Below the pieces are notes generated by a model. It was not told the origin of the DNA. It saw only the letters and a list, made by a program, of their open reading frames with translations, and did no database searches. 64,000 nt of DNA from Bacillota bacterium (lineage in GTDB: Bacteria > Bacillota > Clostridia > Oscillospirales > Acutalibacteraceae): NCBI GenBank assembly GCA_023412715.1, contig JAEZCC010000044.1:62001-126000 (forward strand). The letters are read 5' to 3'. The number at the start of each line of letters is the position of its first letter. The first letter of the stretch is position 1. Below are positions 54,896 to 63,177 of the stretch, piece after piece. The translations under genes were made by a program, and so were the position numbers.

Positions 54896-55505
54896 TCCCT
54901 ACAGAGTGCTCGGCGTATCTCCGCAAGCGACCGACGACGAAGTGAAATCGGCGTACCGCGAGCTCGCGAAAAAATACCATCCGGACAATTATGCCAACAG
55001 CCCCCTGGCGGACCTTGCGGGGGAAAAAATGAAAGAGATCAACGAGGCCTACGACCAGGTCGTGAAAGAACGCAGACAGCGCAGGAACGGCGGCGCCGCA
55101 CCGGAGGGTTCTTACTCGTACGGGGCCCAGTCTTCGGAATATCAGGACGTCCGCAACCTGATTATGACCGGGCGCGTTGCCGACGCAGAGCAGATTCTGG
55201 ACGGCGTTCCCCCGGAAAGCCGCGGCGCCGAATGGTATTTTCTGAAAGGGACCGTTCTGTACAAGCGGGGCTGGCTCGACGAAGCGTACGGCGATTTTTC
55301 GCGCGCATGCCAGATGAATCCGCAGAACCCGGAATACCGCGCCGCGTTCCGGCAGGTGACGAACCAGAGAAACGGGATGTACGGCGGCTACGACCCGAGC
55401 GTCCCTCAATACGGGAACTGCACGGGCTGCGATGTCTGTACTTCTCTGTGCGCCGCGGATCTCTGCTGCAATTGCTGCGGGGGAGGCCTTGGCCCTTGCT
55501 GCTGA
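54888..55505 (+). CDS. J-domain protein with cysteine-rich C-terminal tail
   Basis: The 205-aa protein has a J domain at residues 4-65 with the catalytic HPD (31-33) in [10 protein letters not shown], which would stimulate an Hsp70. It is followed by a TPR-like helical region (about 85-165, [27 protein letters not shown]) and a tail of about 30 residues with 11 cysteines ([21 protein letters not shown]). It lacks the DnaJ zinc-finger and substrate-binding domains, so it is a specialised co-chaperone. It overlaps the DUF5685 gene and may serve that protein. Confidence 0.82.
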   Translation: MSDPYRVLGVSPQATDDEVKSAYRELAKKYHPDNYANSPLADLAGEKMKEINEAYDQVVKERRQRRNGGAAPEGSYSYGAQSSEYQDVRNLIMTGRVADAEQILDGVPPESRGAEWYFLKGTVLYKRGWLDEAYGDFSRACQMNPQNPEYRAAFRQVTNQRNGMYGGYDPSVPQYGNCTGCDVCTSLCAADLCCNCCGGGLGPCC

Positions 55506-55526
55506 TTTCTGCGGGAGGCGAACGCC

Positions 55527-56069
55527 ATGACTGACCGAAGCGCCCGGCTGGCCCTCAACGGAATGGTCGTGGCCGTCAGCACCGTTCTGATGTTTCTCAC
55601 CGGCCTTGTTCCGGCCGGCTCCTATGCGATTCCGGCGCTTGCCGGGGTTCCGATGATGTTCGTCGTGATCGAATCCGGCACCGGGTGGGCTTGGGCGGTT
55701 TATTCCGCTGTTACGCTGCTTTCTTTTCTGGTTGCGGCGGACAAGGAAGCCGCTCTGCTTTTTTTCATGCTTTTCGGCTGTTACCCGATTCTGAAAGCCA
55801 TCTGCGAGAAAAAATTCCGCCGCCGGTACGCCGTCGTCTTGAAGCTCCTGTTTTTCAATGCAGCGGCCTGCGCCGAATATTTTATTGCAATCTGGCTTCT
55901 CGGCGTTCCGCGCGACAGCTTCACGGTCTTCGGCGTCAGCGTGCCGTGGCTGTTCCTGATTTTGGGCAACTTTGCTTTTTTGCTTTACGATTACGCTCTT
56001 TCGCTTCTTGCCGTCCAGTATTGCCGCAAGCTGCGGCTTTTTATCAGAAAATGGTTCCATTTCCGCTAG
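55527..56069 (+). CDS. Putative multi-pass membrane protein
   Basis: The 180-aa protein has four to five hydrophobic segments (about 8-30, 35-55, 57-80, 88-115 and 130-160) with short basic loops (CEKKFRRRYAV) and a basic C-terminus (RKLRLFIRKWFHFR). It resembles small substrate-binding (S) components of ECF transporters in size and layout, but no specific family motif is seen. GGGAGGCG lies before the ATG. It starts 22 bases after the J-domain gene, so is likely cotranscribed. Confidence 0.7.
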   Translation: MTDRSARLALNGMVVAVSTVLMFLTGLVPAGSYAIPALAGVPMMFVVIESGTGWAWAVYSAVTLLSFLVAADKEAALLFFMLFGCYPILKAICEKKFRRRYAVVLKLLFFNAAACAEYFIAIWLLGVPRDSFTVFGVSVPWLFLILGNFAFLLYDYALSLLAVQYCRKLRLFIRKWFHFR

Positions 56070-56095
56070 AATTCGGGCGGCGGGGATTCTTCCAC

Positions 56096-56124
56096 TTGAT
56101 TTTTGGCCGTTCAGGCATTAAAAT
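56096..56124 (+). promoter_or_regulatory. Promoter of the rpiR-to-rpsA unit
   Basis: TTGATT (56096-56101) and TAAAAT (56119-56124), 17 bases apart. Confidence 0.65.
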
Positions 56125-56141
56125 TACTTTGTTGTAAAAAA

Positions 56142-56163
56142 CCGGTTCCCCGCGCGGAACCGG
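56142..56163 (+). repeat. GC-rich hairpin in the rpiR leader
   Basis: CCGGTTCC (56142-56149) and GGAACCGG (56156-56163) form an exact 8-bp stem with a 6-base loop right after the expected transcription start. A tail GGGGAAAACCTTTATTT follows, so it is not a standard terminator; it could be a 5' stabilising element or an operator. Confidence 0.5.
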
Positions 56164-56191
56164 GGGGAAAACCTTTATTTGCGCGCGGAGA

Positions 56192-57085
56192 ATGGCAGTA
56201 TGGGGAATGGACAATCTATTGGCAGCGAGAATCCAGAATAAAATGGGCGATTTCTCTAAAGGCCAAAAAAGAATTGCGAGTTACATTGAAGAGCATTACG
56301 ACAAAGTGGCGTTCATGACCGCCTCAAAGCTGGGGGCTACGGTCGGCGTCAGCGAATCCACCGTCGTCCGCTTTGCGACGGAGATCGGCTACAGCGGTTA
56401 CCCGCAGCTGCAGCAGGCCATGCAGGAGATGATCCGAAACAAGCTGACTTCCGTTCAGCGCATGGATGTGACATCCGGCCGAATCGGCGGCTCCGACGTT
56501 CTGGATTTCGTCTTTAATCAGGATATCGACGTCATCCGCCGGACGATGGAAGAAACCTCGCACGAAAACTTTTACCGGGCCGTCGACGCAATCGTTTCTT
56601 CCCGCAAGATTTATATCCTTGCGGCTCGCAGCGCGCTTGCGCTGGGGACCTTTCTTTCCTATTATTTCAACATGCTCTTCGAGAACGTGCTGCTCGTGCA
56701 GTCTACCAGCGAGGGCGAGATCTTTGAGCAGATGATCCACGTCGACAAGCAGGACACGGTCATCGGCATCAGCTTTCCCCGGTATTCGCGGAAAATTGCC
56801 AAGGCCATGGGGTTTGCCCAAAACAGGGGATCGAAGGTCATAGCGATTACGGACACCTCCATGTCGCCCGTCGCGGAAAAAGCCGACTATCTTCTTCTGG
56901 CCAGAAGCGACATCGCGTCGATTGTCGATTCGCTCTGCGCGCCCCTCAGCCTGATTAATGCGCTGATTGTGATGGTGACCCTCAAGAAATCGGGCGAAGT
57001 CAAGCAGACATTCCAGACGCTTGAACATATCTGGGACGAATACGGCGTATATGAAAAGGTAGATGATTCTCCCATTGAAATATGA
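56192..57085 (+). CDS. MurR/RpiR-family transcriptional regulator
   Basis: The 297-aa protein has the N-terminal RpiR helix-turn-helix (about residues 10-85: FSKGQKRIASYIEEHYDKVAFMTASKLG ... VSESTVVRFATEIGYSGYPQLQQ) and a C-terminal SIS sugar-phosphate-binding domain (about 125-265, including IYILAARSALALGTFLSYY and VIGISFPRYSRKIAKAMGFA). Such regulators usually answer to a phosphosugar. The start is uncertain: ATG 56192 or ATG 56207. It overlaps the next gene by 23 bases, so it heads an operon of lipid and translation genes, an unusual neighbourhood for this family. Confidence 0.87.
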   Translation: MAVWGMDNLLAARIQNKMGDFSKGQKRIASYIEEHYDKVAFMTASKLGATVGVSESTVVRFATEIGYSGYPQLQQAMQEMIRNKLTSVQRMDVTSGRIGGSDVLDFVFNQDIDVIRRTMEETSHENFYRAVDAIVSSRKIYILAARSALALGTFLSYYFNMLFENVLLVQSTSEGEIFEQMIHVDKQDTVIGISFPRYSRKIAKAMGFAQNRGSKVIAITDTSMSPVAEKADYLLLARSDIASIVDSLCAPLSLINALIVMVTLKKSGEVKQTFQTLEHIWDEYGVYEKVDDSPIEI

Positions 57086-58328
57086 TGCCCTTGTAATCGG
57101 CGGGGGCGCCGCGGGCATGATGGCGGCCGGCACCGCTGCGCAGAGGGGCCTGCGGGTCTGCCTGCTGGAGCGCAACCGGACCCTGGGCAGAAAAATACGC
57201 ATCACGGGAAAGGGAAGGTGTAACGTCACCAACCGCTGCGATGTGAGGACCATGATTGAAAACGTCCCTACCAACGGACGCTTTTTATTTGGAGCGGCGT
57301 CGCAGTTCTCGCCGGAGGACACCGTCCGCTTTTTTGAAGGGCTCGGGCTTGCGCTGAAAACGGAGAGGGGGAACCGCGTTTTTCCGGTTTCTGACCGGGC
57401 GGCGGACGTCGCCGAAGCCCTGGCAGAATTTGTCCGGAAATCCGGCGCCGCCGTCGTAACGGGAAGAGCGGAAAAGCTTCTGCTCTCCGGGGGAAGGGTC
57501 CGCGGTGTCCGTTTGGAGGGCGGCACAGAAATCTCTGCCGAAAACGTCGCCGTCTGTTGCGGCGGCGCGTCGTACCCCGCGACCGGTTCGACCGGCGACG
57601 GATATCGGCTTGCAAAGCAGGCGGGGCACACCGTCGTTCCGCTGCTGCCGTCGCTGATTCCGCTCGTGGCGTCGGGGGAAGACTGCCGCGACATGATGGG
57701 CCTGTCGCTTCGGAACATCGCCGTCACCGTGACGGACACCGGGGCAGGCGGAACGGTTTACCGGGATTTCGGGGAGCTTTTGTTCACGCACTTCGGCCTG
57801 TCCGGTCCGGTCATCCTGAGTGCCAGCAGCCATATGCGGGAGATGAAACCGGGGAAGTACCGCGTTTCCATCGATCTGAAGCCGGCGCTCGGCCCGGAGA
57901 AGCTGGACGCAAGGTTGGTAAGGGAATTTGCGGAGAACCGGAACAGGGACTTTGCGAACTCGCTTTCCGGCCTTTTGCCGAGAAAGATGATTCCCGTGAT
58001 GATCCGCCGGTCGGGCATTCCGCCCGACACAAAATGTAATGCCGTCACCCGGGAAATGCGGCACGGCTTCGCGTCGCTGCTGAAATCCTTCGACGTCGAG
58101 GTCGCCGCCTTCCGCCCCGTCGAAGAGGCGATTGTCACTTCGGGCGGCGTTTCGACCAAAGAGATCGATCCGAAAAGCATGGAGTCCCGGCTGGTAAGCG
58201 GGCTGTACTTTGCAGGCGAGGTCATAGACGTCGACGGCTACACGGGCGGATTCAACCTTCAAATCGCATTCTGCACCGGCAGCCTTGCCGGGAGATCAAT
58301 GAAAAAAATCGGAGGAAACGCCGAATGA
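57063..58328 (+). CDS. NAD(P)/FAD-dependent oxidoreductase, HI0933 family
   Basis: The 421-aa flavoprotein starts with an FAD-binding ALVIGGGAAGMMAAGTAAQRG, then the family stretch GRKIRITGKGRCNVTN, CCGGASYPATGSTGDGY, and the C-terminal TSGGVSTKEIDPKSM with LYFAGEVIDVDGYTGGFNLQIAF. The family contains BaiN-like proteins, but the substrate of most members is unknown. It starts inside the end of the regulator gene and overlaps cmk by 4 bases. Confidence 0.9.
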   Translation: MILPLKYDALVIGGGAAGMMAAGTAAQRGLRVCLLERNRTLGRKIRITGKGRCNVTNRCDVRTMIENVPTNGRFLFGAASQFSPEDTVRFFEGLGLALKTERGNRVFPVSDRAADVAEALAEFVRKSGAAVVTGRAEKLLLSGGRVRGVRLEGGTEISAENVAVCCGGASYPATGSTGDGYRLAKQAGHTVVPLLPSLIPLVASGEDCRDMMGLSLRNIAVTVTDTGAGGTVYRDFGELLFTHFGLSGPVILSASSHMREMKPGKYRVSIDLKPALGPEKLDARLVREFAENRNRDFANSLSGLLPRKMIPVMIRRSGIPPDTKCNAVTREMRHGFASLLKSFDVEVAAFRPVEEAIVTSGGVSTKEIDPKSMESRLVSGLYFAGEVIDVDGYTGGFNLQIAFCTGSLAGRSMKKIGGNAE

Positions 58329-59023
58329 TTGCGATTGCAATTGACGGGCCGGCCGGAGCCGGCAAAAGCACCATTGCGCGCCGCGCCGCGAAAGAGCTTG
58401 GGTTCGTTTATGTCGACACCGGCGCCCTGTACCGCGCCGTGGGCCTGTTTGTCCTGCGGGCGGGCATTGCGCCGTCCGATGAGAAACAGGTTTGCGGCGC
58501 GCTTGACACGGCTCAGGTTTCCATCCGCTACCGGAACGGGGAACAAAGGGTGTTTTTGTGCGGGGACGACGTGACGGACGCCATCCGTTCCCCGGAGGTC
58601 TCGATGGCGGCTTCCGCGGTTTCCGCCTTTCCCGCCGTCCGGAAGTTCCTGCTTTCGCTCCAGCGTGAAATCGCGCGGCAGAACGACGTCGTAATGGACG
58701 GAAGGGACATCGGCACGGTCATTCTGCCCGACGCGCAGGTGAAGATTTTTCTGACCGCTTCGCCGGAGGACCGGGCCCGCCGGAGATATGAAGAGATGCT
58801 GAACGCGGGGAAGCCGGCCGTTTACGAAGAGGTCCTTAAGGACCTGAAACAGCGCGATTACCAGGACACGCACCGCTCCGAAGCGCCGCTTGTTCCGGCG
58901 CGGGGCGCGGTCCTGGTCGACACGACCGGGAATACATTGGAGAAGTCGGTGGCGCAGCTGACGTCGATTATCAAAAGGCAGCTGAAGCAGCAAATAACCG
59001 GGCGGGAAGTGGTGAAACTATGA
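58325..59023 (+). CDS. cmk: Cytidylate kinase
   Basis: Cmk (232 aa) phosphorylates CMP and dCMP. It has the P-loop GPAGAGKSTIARRAA, the substrate-binding YVDTGALYRAVGL, and DGRDIGTVILPDAQVKIFLTAS. It precedes plsC and ispH-rpsA, the standard clostridial order, and overlaps the genes on both sides by 4 bases. Confidence 0.97.
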   Translation: MIAIAIDGPAGAGKSTIARRAAKELGFVYVDTGALYRAVGLFVLRAGIAPSDEKQVCGALDTAQVSIRYRNGEQRVFLCGDDVTDAIRSPEVSMAASAVSAFPAVRKFLLSLQREIARQNDVVMDGRDIGTVILPDAQVKIFLTASPEDRARRRYEEMLNAGKPAVYEEVLKDLKQRDYQDTHRSEAPLVPARGAVLVDTTGNTLEKSVAQLTSIIKRQLKQQITGREVVKL

Positions 59024-59649
59024 AACGGACCCCGTTTTACACGGCCGCGCGGGCCCTGCTTCCCTGGCTTTTTCAGCTGCTCATGCCCAGCCGGGTCCAT
59101 CATGCGGAGAATCTGCCGAAGCAGGGCGGGGTGGTCCTCTGCTGCAACCATGCGAGCATGACGGATCCGCTGCGCCTGGCCTACAGCCAGCGCCGGCAGA
59201 TTTTTTTCATGGCCAAGGAAGAACTATTCCATAACCCGCTTGTCAGGGCCGTCATCAGCGGCCTGGGCGCGTTTCCGGTCGCGCGCGGCAGGAGCGACAA
59301 GCAGGCGATTACGACCGCCCAGCAGCTTCTGCAGGACGGCAACGTTCTGGGGATCTTCCTCGAAGGGACCCGTTCGCGTGACGGCAGCCTTCAGCGCCCG
59401 AAGCCGGGCGCTGTCCTGCTTGCTTACAGAAACGGAGTTCCCATTCTGCCGTGCTGCATTACAGCGAAGGGCGGCGGGCTGCCCGGGGTGTTCCGAACAA
59501 GCATTGTTTCTTACGGCAGGCTGATTCCCCCGGAAGACCTTGGAATCCAAAACGGCACGCCCTCTGAGCTTCGCAACGCGAGCAGGATGGTGATGGGGAA
59601 AATCGCCGAACTTCGCGAAGAGAGCCTCAAAGAATTCCCTTCGAAATGA
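59020..59649 (+). CDS. plsC: Lysophospholipid acyltransferase, PlsC type (first copy)
   Basis: PlsC-type enzymes acylate lysophosphatidic acid at position 2 to give phosphatidic acid for CdsA. The 209-aa protein has the acyltransferase motif NHASMTDPLRL (HX4D), a glycine/arginine stretch GIFLEGTRSRDG and an N-terminal hydrophobic segment that binds the membrane. It lies between cmk and a second PlsC copy, with 4-base overlaps. Confidence 0.92.
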   Translation: MKRTPFYTAARALLPWLFQLLMPSRVHHAENLPKQGGVVLCCNHASMTDPLRLAYSQRRQIFFMAKEELFHNPLVRAVISGLGAFPVARGRSDKQAITTAQQLLQDGNVLGIFLEGTRSRDGSLQRPKPGAVLLAYRNGVPILPCCITAKGGGLPGVFRTSIVSYGRLIPPEDLGIQNGTPSELRNASRMVMGKIAELREESLKEFPSK

Positions 59650-60269
59650 CTGACAACATGAAATTCAGCTTTCTACAGCTTTTGCTGAAAATTGTATTTT
59701 ATCTGCCGTGCCGCCTCGTGTTCTGGGTCAGGTACCATGGGCTGCGGAATATTCCCGGAAGAGGCAGGCTCATCGTGTGCTGCAACCATAAATCGGTCTT
59801 TGACCCGATTCTGCTGGCGCTGCCTTTTCCCCGGCAGATCAATTACATGGCGAAAGAAGAGCTTTTCACGGATCACGGCGCGCCGGCTGGGGGATTTCTT
59901 CGCCTGCTGGGAGCGTTCCCCGTGCGCCGCAACACCGGGGACGTCGCCTCCGTCCGGACGGCCGAGCAGATTCTGGAGCGCGGCGGCGTTGTCGGCATTT
60001 TCCCGCAGGGGGGCTGCGTCGCGGAAAATTCGATGTCCCGCATGAAAGCGGGCGCGGCCCTGCTGGCCGTCCGGACGGGAACCCCGGTCCTGCCCGTTTC
60101 CATTTACTGCGACGGAAGGCCTTCTCTGTTCAAACGGGTCACGGTCCGGTACGGCTCCGTCATACGCTGCGCGGACTCCGGCGCCCCGGCCGGGGTGAGA
60201 AAAGAGATCCGCGCCTGCGCGTCGCTTGTTGCGGAGCGAATCAACGCGATGCTGGAGGAAAAATATTGA
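59646..60269 (+). CDS. Lysophospholipid acyltransferase, PlsC type (second copy)
   Basis: The 207-aa paralogue also has HX4D (NHKSVFDPILL) and a hydrophobic N-terminus (FLQLLLKIVFYLPCRLVFWV), but the second motif reads GIFPQGGC rather than EGTRS, so its acyl or acceptor preference may differ. It starts within the previous stop and ends overlapping ispH by 4 bases. Two tandem copies in this place are less usual than one. Confidence 0.88.
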   Translation: MTDNMKFSFLQLLLKIVFYLPCRLVFWVRYHGLRNIPGRGRLIVCCNHKSVFDPILLALPFPRQINYMAKEELFTDHGAPAGGFLRLLGAFPVRRNTGDVASVRTAEQILERGGVVGIFPQGGCVAENSMSRMKAGAALLAVRTGTPVLPVSIYCDGRPSLFKRVTVRYGSVIRCADSGAPAGVRKEIRACASLVAERINAMLEEKY

Positions 60270-62290
60270 ACATCACCGTCGCCCGTTCGGCGGGCTTCTG
60301 CTTCGGCGTCAACCGCGCCGTCCGCATGGTAAACGATCTGCTTCGGCAGGGAAAAAAGGTCTGCACCCTCGGCCCCATCATCCACAACCCTCAGACGCTT
60401 CAGGATTTTGAAAGACGGGGCGTTTCCGTCATTCATTCCGTGAGCGAGGCGCCTGCCGGCGCGACCGTCGTCGTCCGTTCGCACGGGGTGGAGAAATCTG
60501 CCCTCGACGAGATCGCTGCGAGCGGGTTCGACTGCTGTGATGCGACATGCCCGTTCGTTGCAAAAATCCACGGCATCGCCTGGCGCGAATCGAGCCTCGG
60601 CAGGACCGTCCTGATAGCGGGCGACGCCGCGCATCCGGAGGTCAGGGGAATCTGCGGTTACTGCATGGGGCGGCATTTCGTTTTTAAGGACGCCGGGGAG
60701 CTGGAGCGCCTGACGCGCGAGAATCCCCTTCTCAAAATAGCGCCCGTAAGCGTTGTCGCGCAGACGACTTTTCGTGTGTCCGAATGGGAATTTTGTTTGG
60801 AAATCCTGAAAAAGGTATATACAAACGCGACTATTTTTGATACAATATGTAATGCAACTGCAATACGGCAGTCGGAAGCTGTGAATTTGGCGCGCCGCTG
60901 CGATGCAATGATCGTAATCGGCGGAAGAGAAAGCTCCAATACCGCAAAATTATACGAACTTTGCAGCCAGTACTGCACTACATATCTTGTGGAATCAGCG
61001 GACGAGCTTCCGCTTCGCTCTTTTAAGGGGGCGGGTCATATCGGCATTACTGCCGGCGCTTCCACTCCGGCATGCATTATAAAGGAGGTTCTAGTCACCA
61101 TGTCAGAAATCAACGAGAGTTCGGCAAAAGACGCAGCCCAGGACACGGCTGTGAATACGGCCGAAACCGCGGTACAAAAGCCAAAGGAGAACACAGCCGA
61201 CGGGAGCTTCGCGCAGATGCTCGAAGAATCCCTAAAGACTTTAAATACAGACGAAAAGGTTCACGGTGTCGTTGTTGGTGTTACTCCGAGCGAGGTTCTG
61301 GTCGATGTCGGAAGAAAACAGGCCGGTTACGTTCCGGCGTCCGAACTTTCCGCAGATCCCAGCGTAAAACCTGAGGATGTTGTAAAAGTCGGTGACGAGA
61401 TGGACCTCCTTATCATGCGCACGAACGACCAGGAAGGCACCATCATGCTTTCCAAAAAACGCCTCGACGCTGCCAAGGGATGGGAAAAGGTCGTGGCTGC
61501 GGCGGACGACCAGTCGGTCCTTGACGGCGTGGTTTCCGAAGTGATTAAAGGCGGCCTGATTGCCGTCACCGAGGGTGTCCGCGTGTTTATCCCCGCTTCG
61601 CAGGCAACGGCTTCCCGCAGCGACCCGCTCGACGCGCTGCTGAAAAAACAGGTGAAGTTCCGCATCATCGAGGTCAACCGCAGCCGCAAGCGCGCCGTCG
61701 GCTCCATCCGCTCCGTGCTGAAGGACGAGAAGAAGGCGCTGGAAGAAAAATTCTGGGAGACCGCCGAAGAAGGCAAGGAATACGACGGCGTCGTCAAGTC
61801 GCTGACCTCTTACGGCGCGTTTGTCGATCTGGGCGGCATCGACGGCATGATTCATATTTCCGAGCTTTCGTGGACGAGGATTAAGCACCCGTCCGAAGTC
61901 GTGAATGTGGGCGACACCGTACACGTCTATATCAAGGGCTTGGATCACGAAAAGGGAAAGATTTCTCTCGGCTACAAGAAGCCGGAAGACAACCCGTGGG
62001 TGATTCTTAAAAATCAGTACCCGGTCGGCAGCGTTGCCGAGGTCAAGGTCGTCGGTCTGACGACATTCGGCGCGTTTGCGCAGGTAATCCCCGGCATCGA
62101 CGGTCTGATCCATATTTCCCAAATTGCGGATCACAGAATCGACAAGCCGCAGGATGTCCTTAAAATCGGCGACGTCGTAAAGGTGAAAATCACGGATATC
62201 GATTTTGACCGGCACCGTGTCAGCCTTTCCATTCGTGCCCTGCTGGAAGAACAGGCCGAGGAGAAACCGGAAGACACTGCAAACGAATAA
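60266..62290 (+). CDS. ispH-rpsA: Fusion of IspH (HMBPP reductase) and ribosomal protein S1
   Basis: The 674-aa frame joins two proteins. Residues 1-278 are IspH, the last MEP-pathway enzyme, with the three iron-sulfur cysteines in GFCFGV, DATCPFV and TICNATAIRQ. Residues 279-674 are S1 with four S1 domains (e.g. GVVSEVIKGGLIAVTEGVRVF, GVVKSLTSYGAFVDLGGIDG, FGAFAQVIPGIDGLIHISQ), preceded by an acidic, alanine-rich linker. This IspH-S1 fusion is known from clostridia. At the junction a perfect ribosome-binding sequence and ATG occur in frame (see 61081-61102), so S1 may also be made alone. The upstream order cmk-plsC is standard. Confidence 0.95.
   Translation: MNITVARSAGFCFGVNRAVRMVNDLLRQGKKVCTLGPIIHNPQTLQDFERRGVSVIHSVSEAPAGATVVVRSHGVEKSALDEIAASGFDCCDATCPFVAKIHGIAWRESSLGRTVLIAGDAAHPEVRGICGYCMGRHFVFKDAGELERLTRENPLLKIAPVSVVAQTTFRVSEWEFCLEILKKVYTNATIFDTICNATAIRQSEAVNLARRCDAMIVIGGRESSNTAKLYELCSQYCTTYLVESADELPLRSFKGAGHIGITAGASTPACIIKEVLVTMSEINESSAKDAAQDTAVNTAETAVQKPKENTADGSFAQMLEESLKTLNTDEKVHGVVVGVTPSEVLVDVGRKQAGYVPASELSADPSVKPEDVVKVGDEMDLLIMRTNDQEGTIMLSKKRLDAAKGWEKVVAAADDQSVLDGVVSEVIKGGLIAVTEGVRVFIPASQATASRSDPLDALLKKQVKFRIIEVNRSRKRAVGSIRSVLKDEKKALEEKFWETAEEGKEYDGVVKSLTSYGAFVDLGGIDGMIHISELSWTRIKHPSEVVNVGDTVHVYIKGLDHEKGKISLGYKKPEDNPWVILKNQYPVGSVAEVKVVGLTTFGAFAQVIPGIDGLIHISQIADHRIDKPQDVLKIGDVVKVKITDIDFDRHRVSLSIRALLEEQAEEKPEDTANE
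61081..61102 (+). promoter_or_regulatory. Internal ribosome-binding site and start for S1 inside ispH-rpsA
   Basis: AAAGGAGG (61081-61088) followed after 11 bases by an in-frame ATG (61100-61102). Initiation here would give a 396-aa S1 protein without IspH, which is the normal size of a Firmicutes S1. The site falls on the codons for IIKEV at the end of IspH. Confidence 0.6.
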
Positions 62291-62305
62291 TCGACGGCTT
62301 TTCAG

Positions 62306-62340
62306 GGCACAGGGAATCTGCTGATTCCGCTGTGCCTTTT
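62306..62340 (+). terminator. Terminator after ispH-rpsA
   Basis: GGCACAG-GGAATC (62306-62318) pairs with GATTCC-CTGTGCC (62323-62336) with one unpaired G, and TTTT follows. Confidence 0.85.
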
Positions 62341-62432
62341 GTCATGTTTTTATTGATGACCATATAGAAAAATCCGCACACTATAATTCCTTACAGAGTA
62401 TTATAGCAGTAACCTTGTCAGGAGGTGCGGAG

Positions 62433-63059
62433 ATGAGAAGACGTTCGCGCAGAACCCGCGTCCAGGCAAAGCCTCTGCTTTTGCTGCTGCTGTTTGTGGG
62501 GGTGCTGCTGCTGCTGAATCACCTGATTCGTCCCGTTGTTGTATCTGCAACGGAAAATGAGGCAAAAATAAGATCCGTCAACATGTTCAACACGGCTGTC
62601 CTTCAGGAGACAGAGAACAATGCCGTTACATATGGCGACCTGGTTACCGTTGCCCGCGATTCCGACGGCAAGGTGCAGTCCATTACAGCCGATATGGTCA
62701 AGATGAACCGCCTCAAAGCGAACATTGTCAGCGACATACAGACGGGCATCAACAAGGAAGACAACTCTTCGCTGGGCATTCCTCTGGGCACCATTCTGGG
62801 CGGTACGCTGTTTCACGGGTGGGGCCCGAACGTCCGCTTTCACATGACGCTTTCCGGGAACATCACGGCGGATTTCAAGAGCACTTTCGAGTCGGCCGGC
62901 ATTAACCAGACCAGGCACCAGATCTATATCAATATCCACGCGAGCGTGTATTCCTTCCTGCCCGGGTTCGCAAGCACGACCGACGTGGACACCAGCATGC
63001 TCGTGGCGGAAACCGTCATTGTCGGTTCGGTGCCGGAAGTGGTGGCCAATCTCAAATAA
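62433..63059 (+). CDS. yunB: Sporulation protein YunB
   Basis: The 208-aa protein has one N-terminal membrane segment (about residues 13-33) and a YunB domain (ATENEAKIRSVNMFNTAVLQE, SLGIPLGTILGGTLFHGWGP, QIYINIHASVYSFLPGFASTT). YunB is needed for full spore formation in Bacillus and is made in the mother cell. The ATG at 62433 lies 5 bases after GGAGGTG; a TTG at 62415 is also open. Upstream (62341-62397) are short AT-rich boxes, including TATAAT at 62392-62397, but I cannot assign a sigma-E or sigma-A promoter firmly. Confidence 0.9.
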   Translation: MRRRSRRTRVQAKPLLLLLLFVGVLLLLNHLIRPVVVSATENEAKIRSVNMFNTAVLQETENNAVTYGDLVTVARDSDGKVQSITADMVKMNRLKANIVSDIQTGINKEDNSSLGIPLGTILGGTLFHGWGPNVRFHMTLSGNITADFKSTFESAGINQTRHQIYINIHASVYSFLPGFASTTDVDTSMLVAETVIVGSVPEVVANLK

Positions 63060-63177
63060 ACACGCCGCCGCAGTTCCCGGTCCGGGCGGCAGGTTCCGAC
63101 GGCGCCTGCGTGCCCTGCGTCGGTTTACGGCGGATTTTTCAGCTTGTCATGGATCAAATTTCAATGGGGGACCAGCA

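Noticed and set aside
62341..62400. Sigma-E promoter before yunB
   Set aside because: ATGTTT- and CATATAGA-like boxes are present, but the spacer (about 11 bases) is too short for the consensus; I could not support a specific sigma factor.
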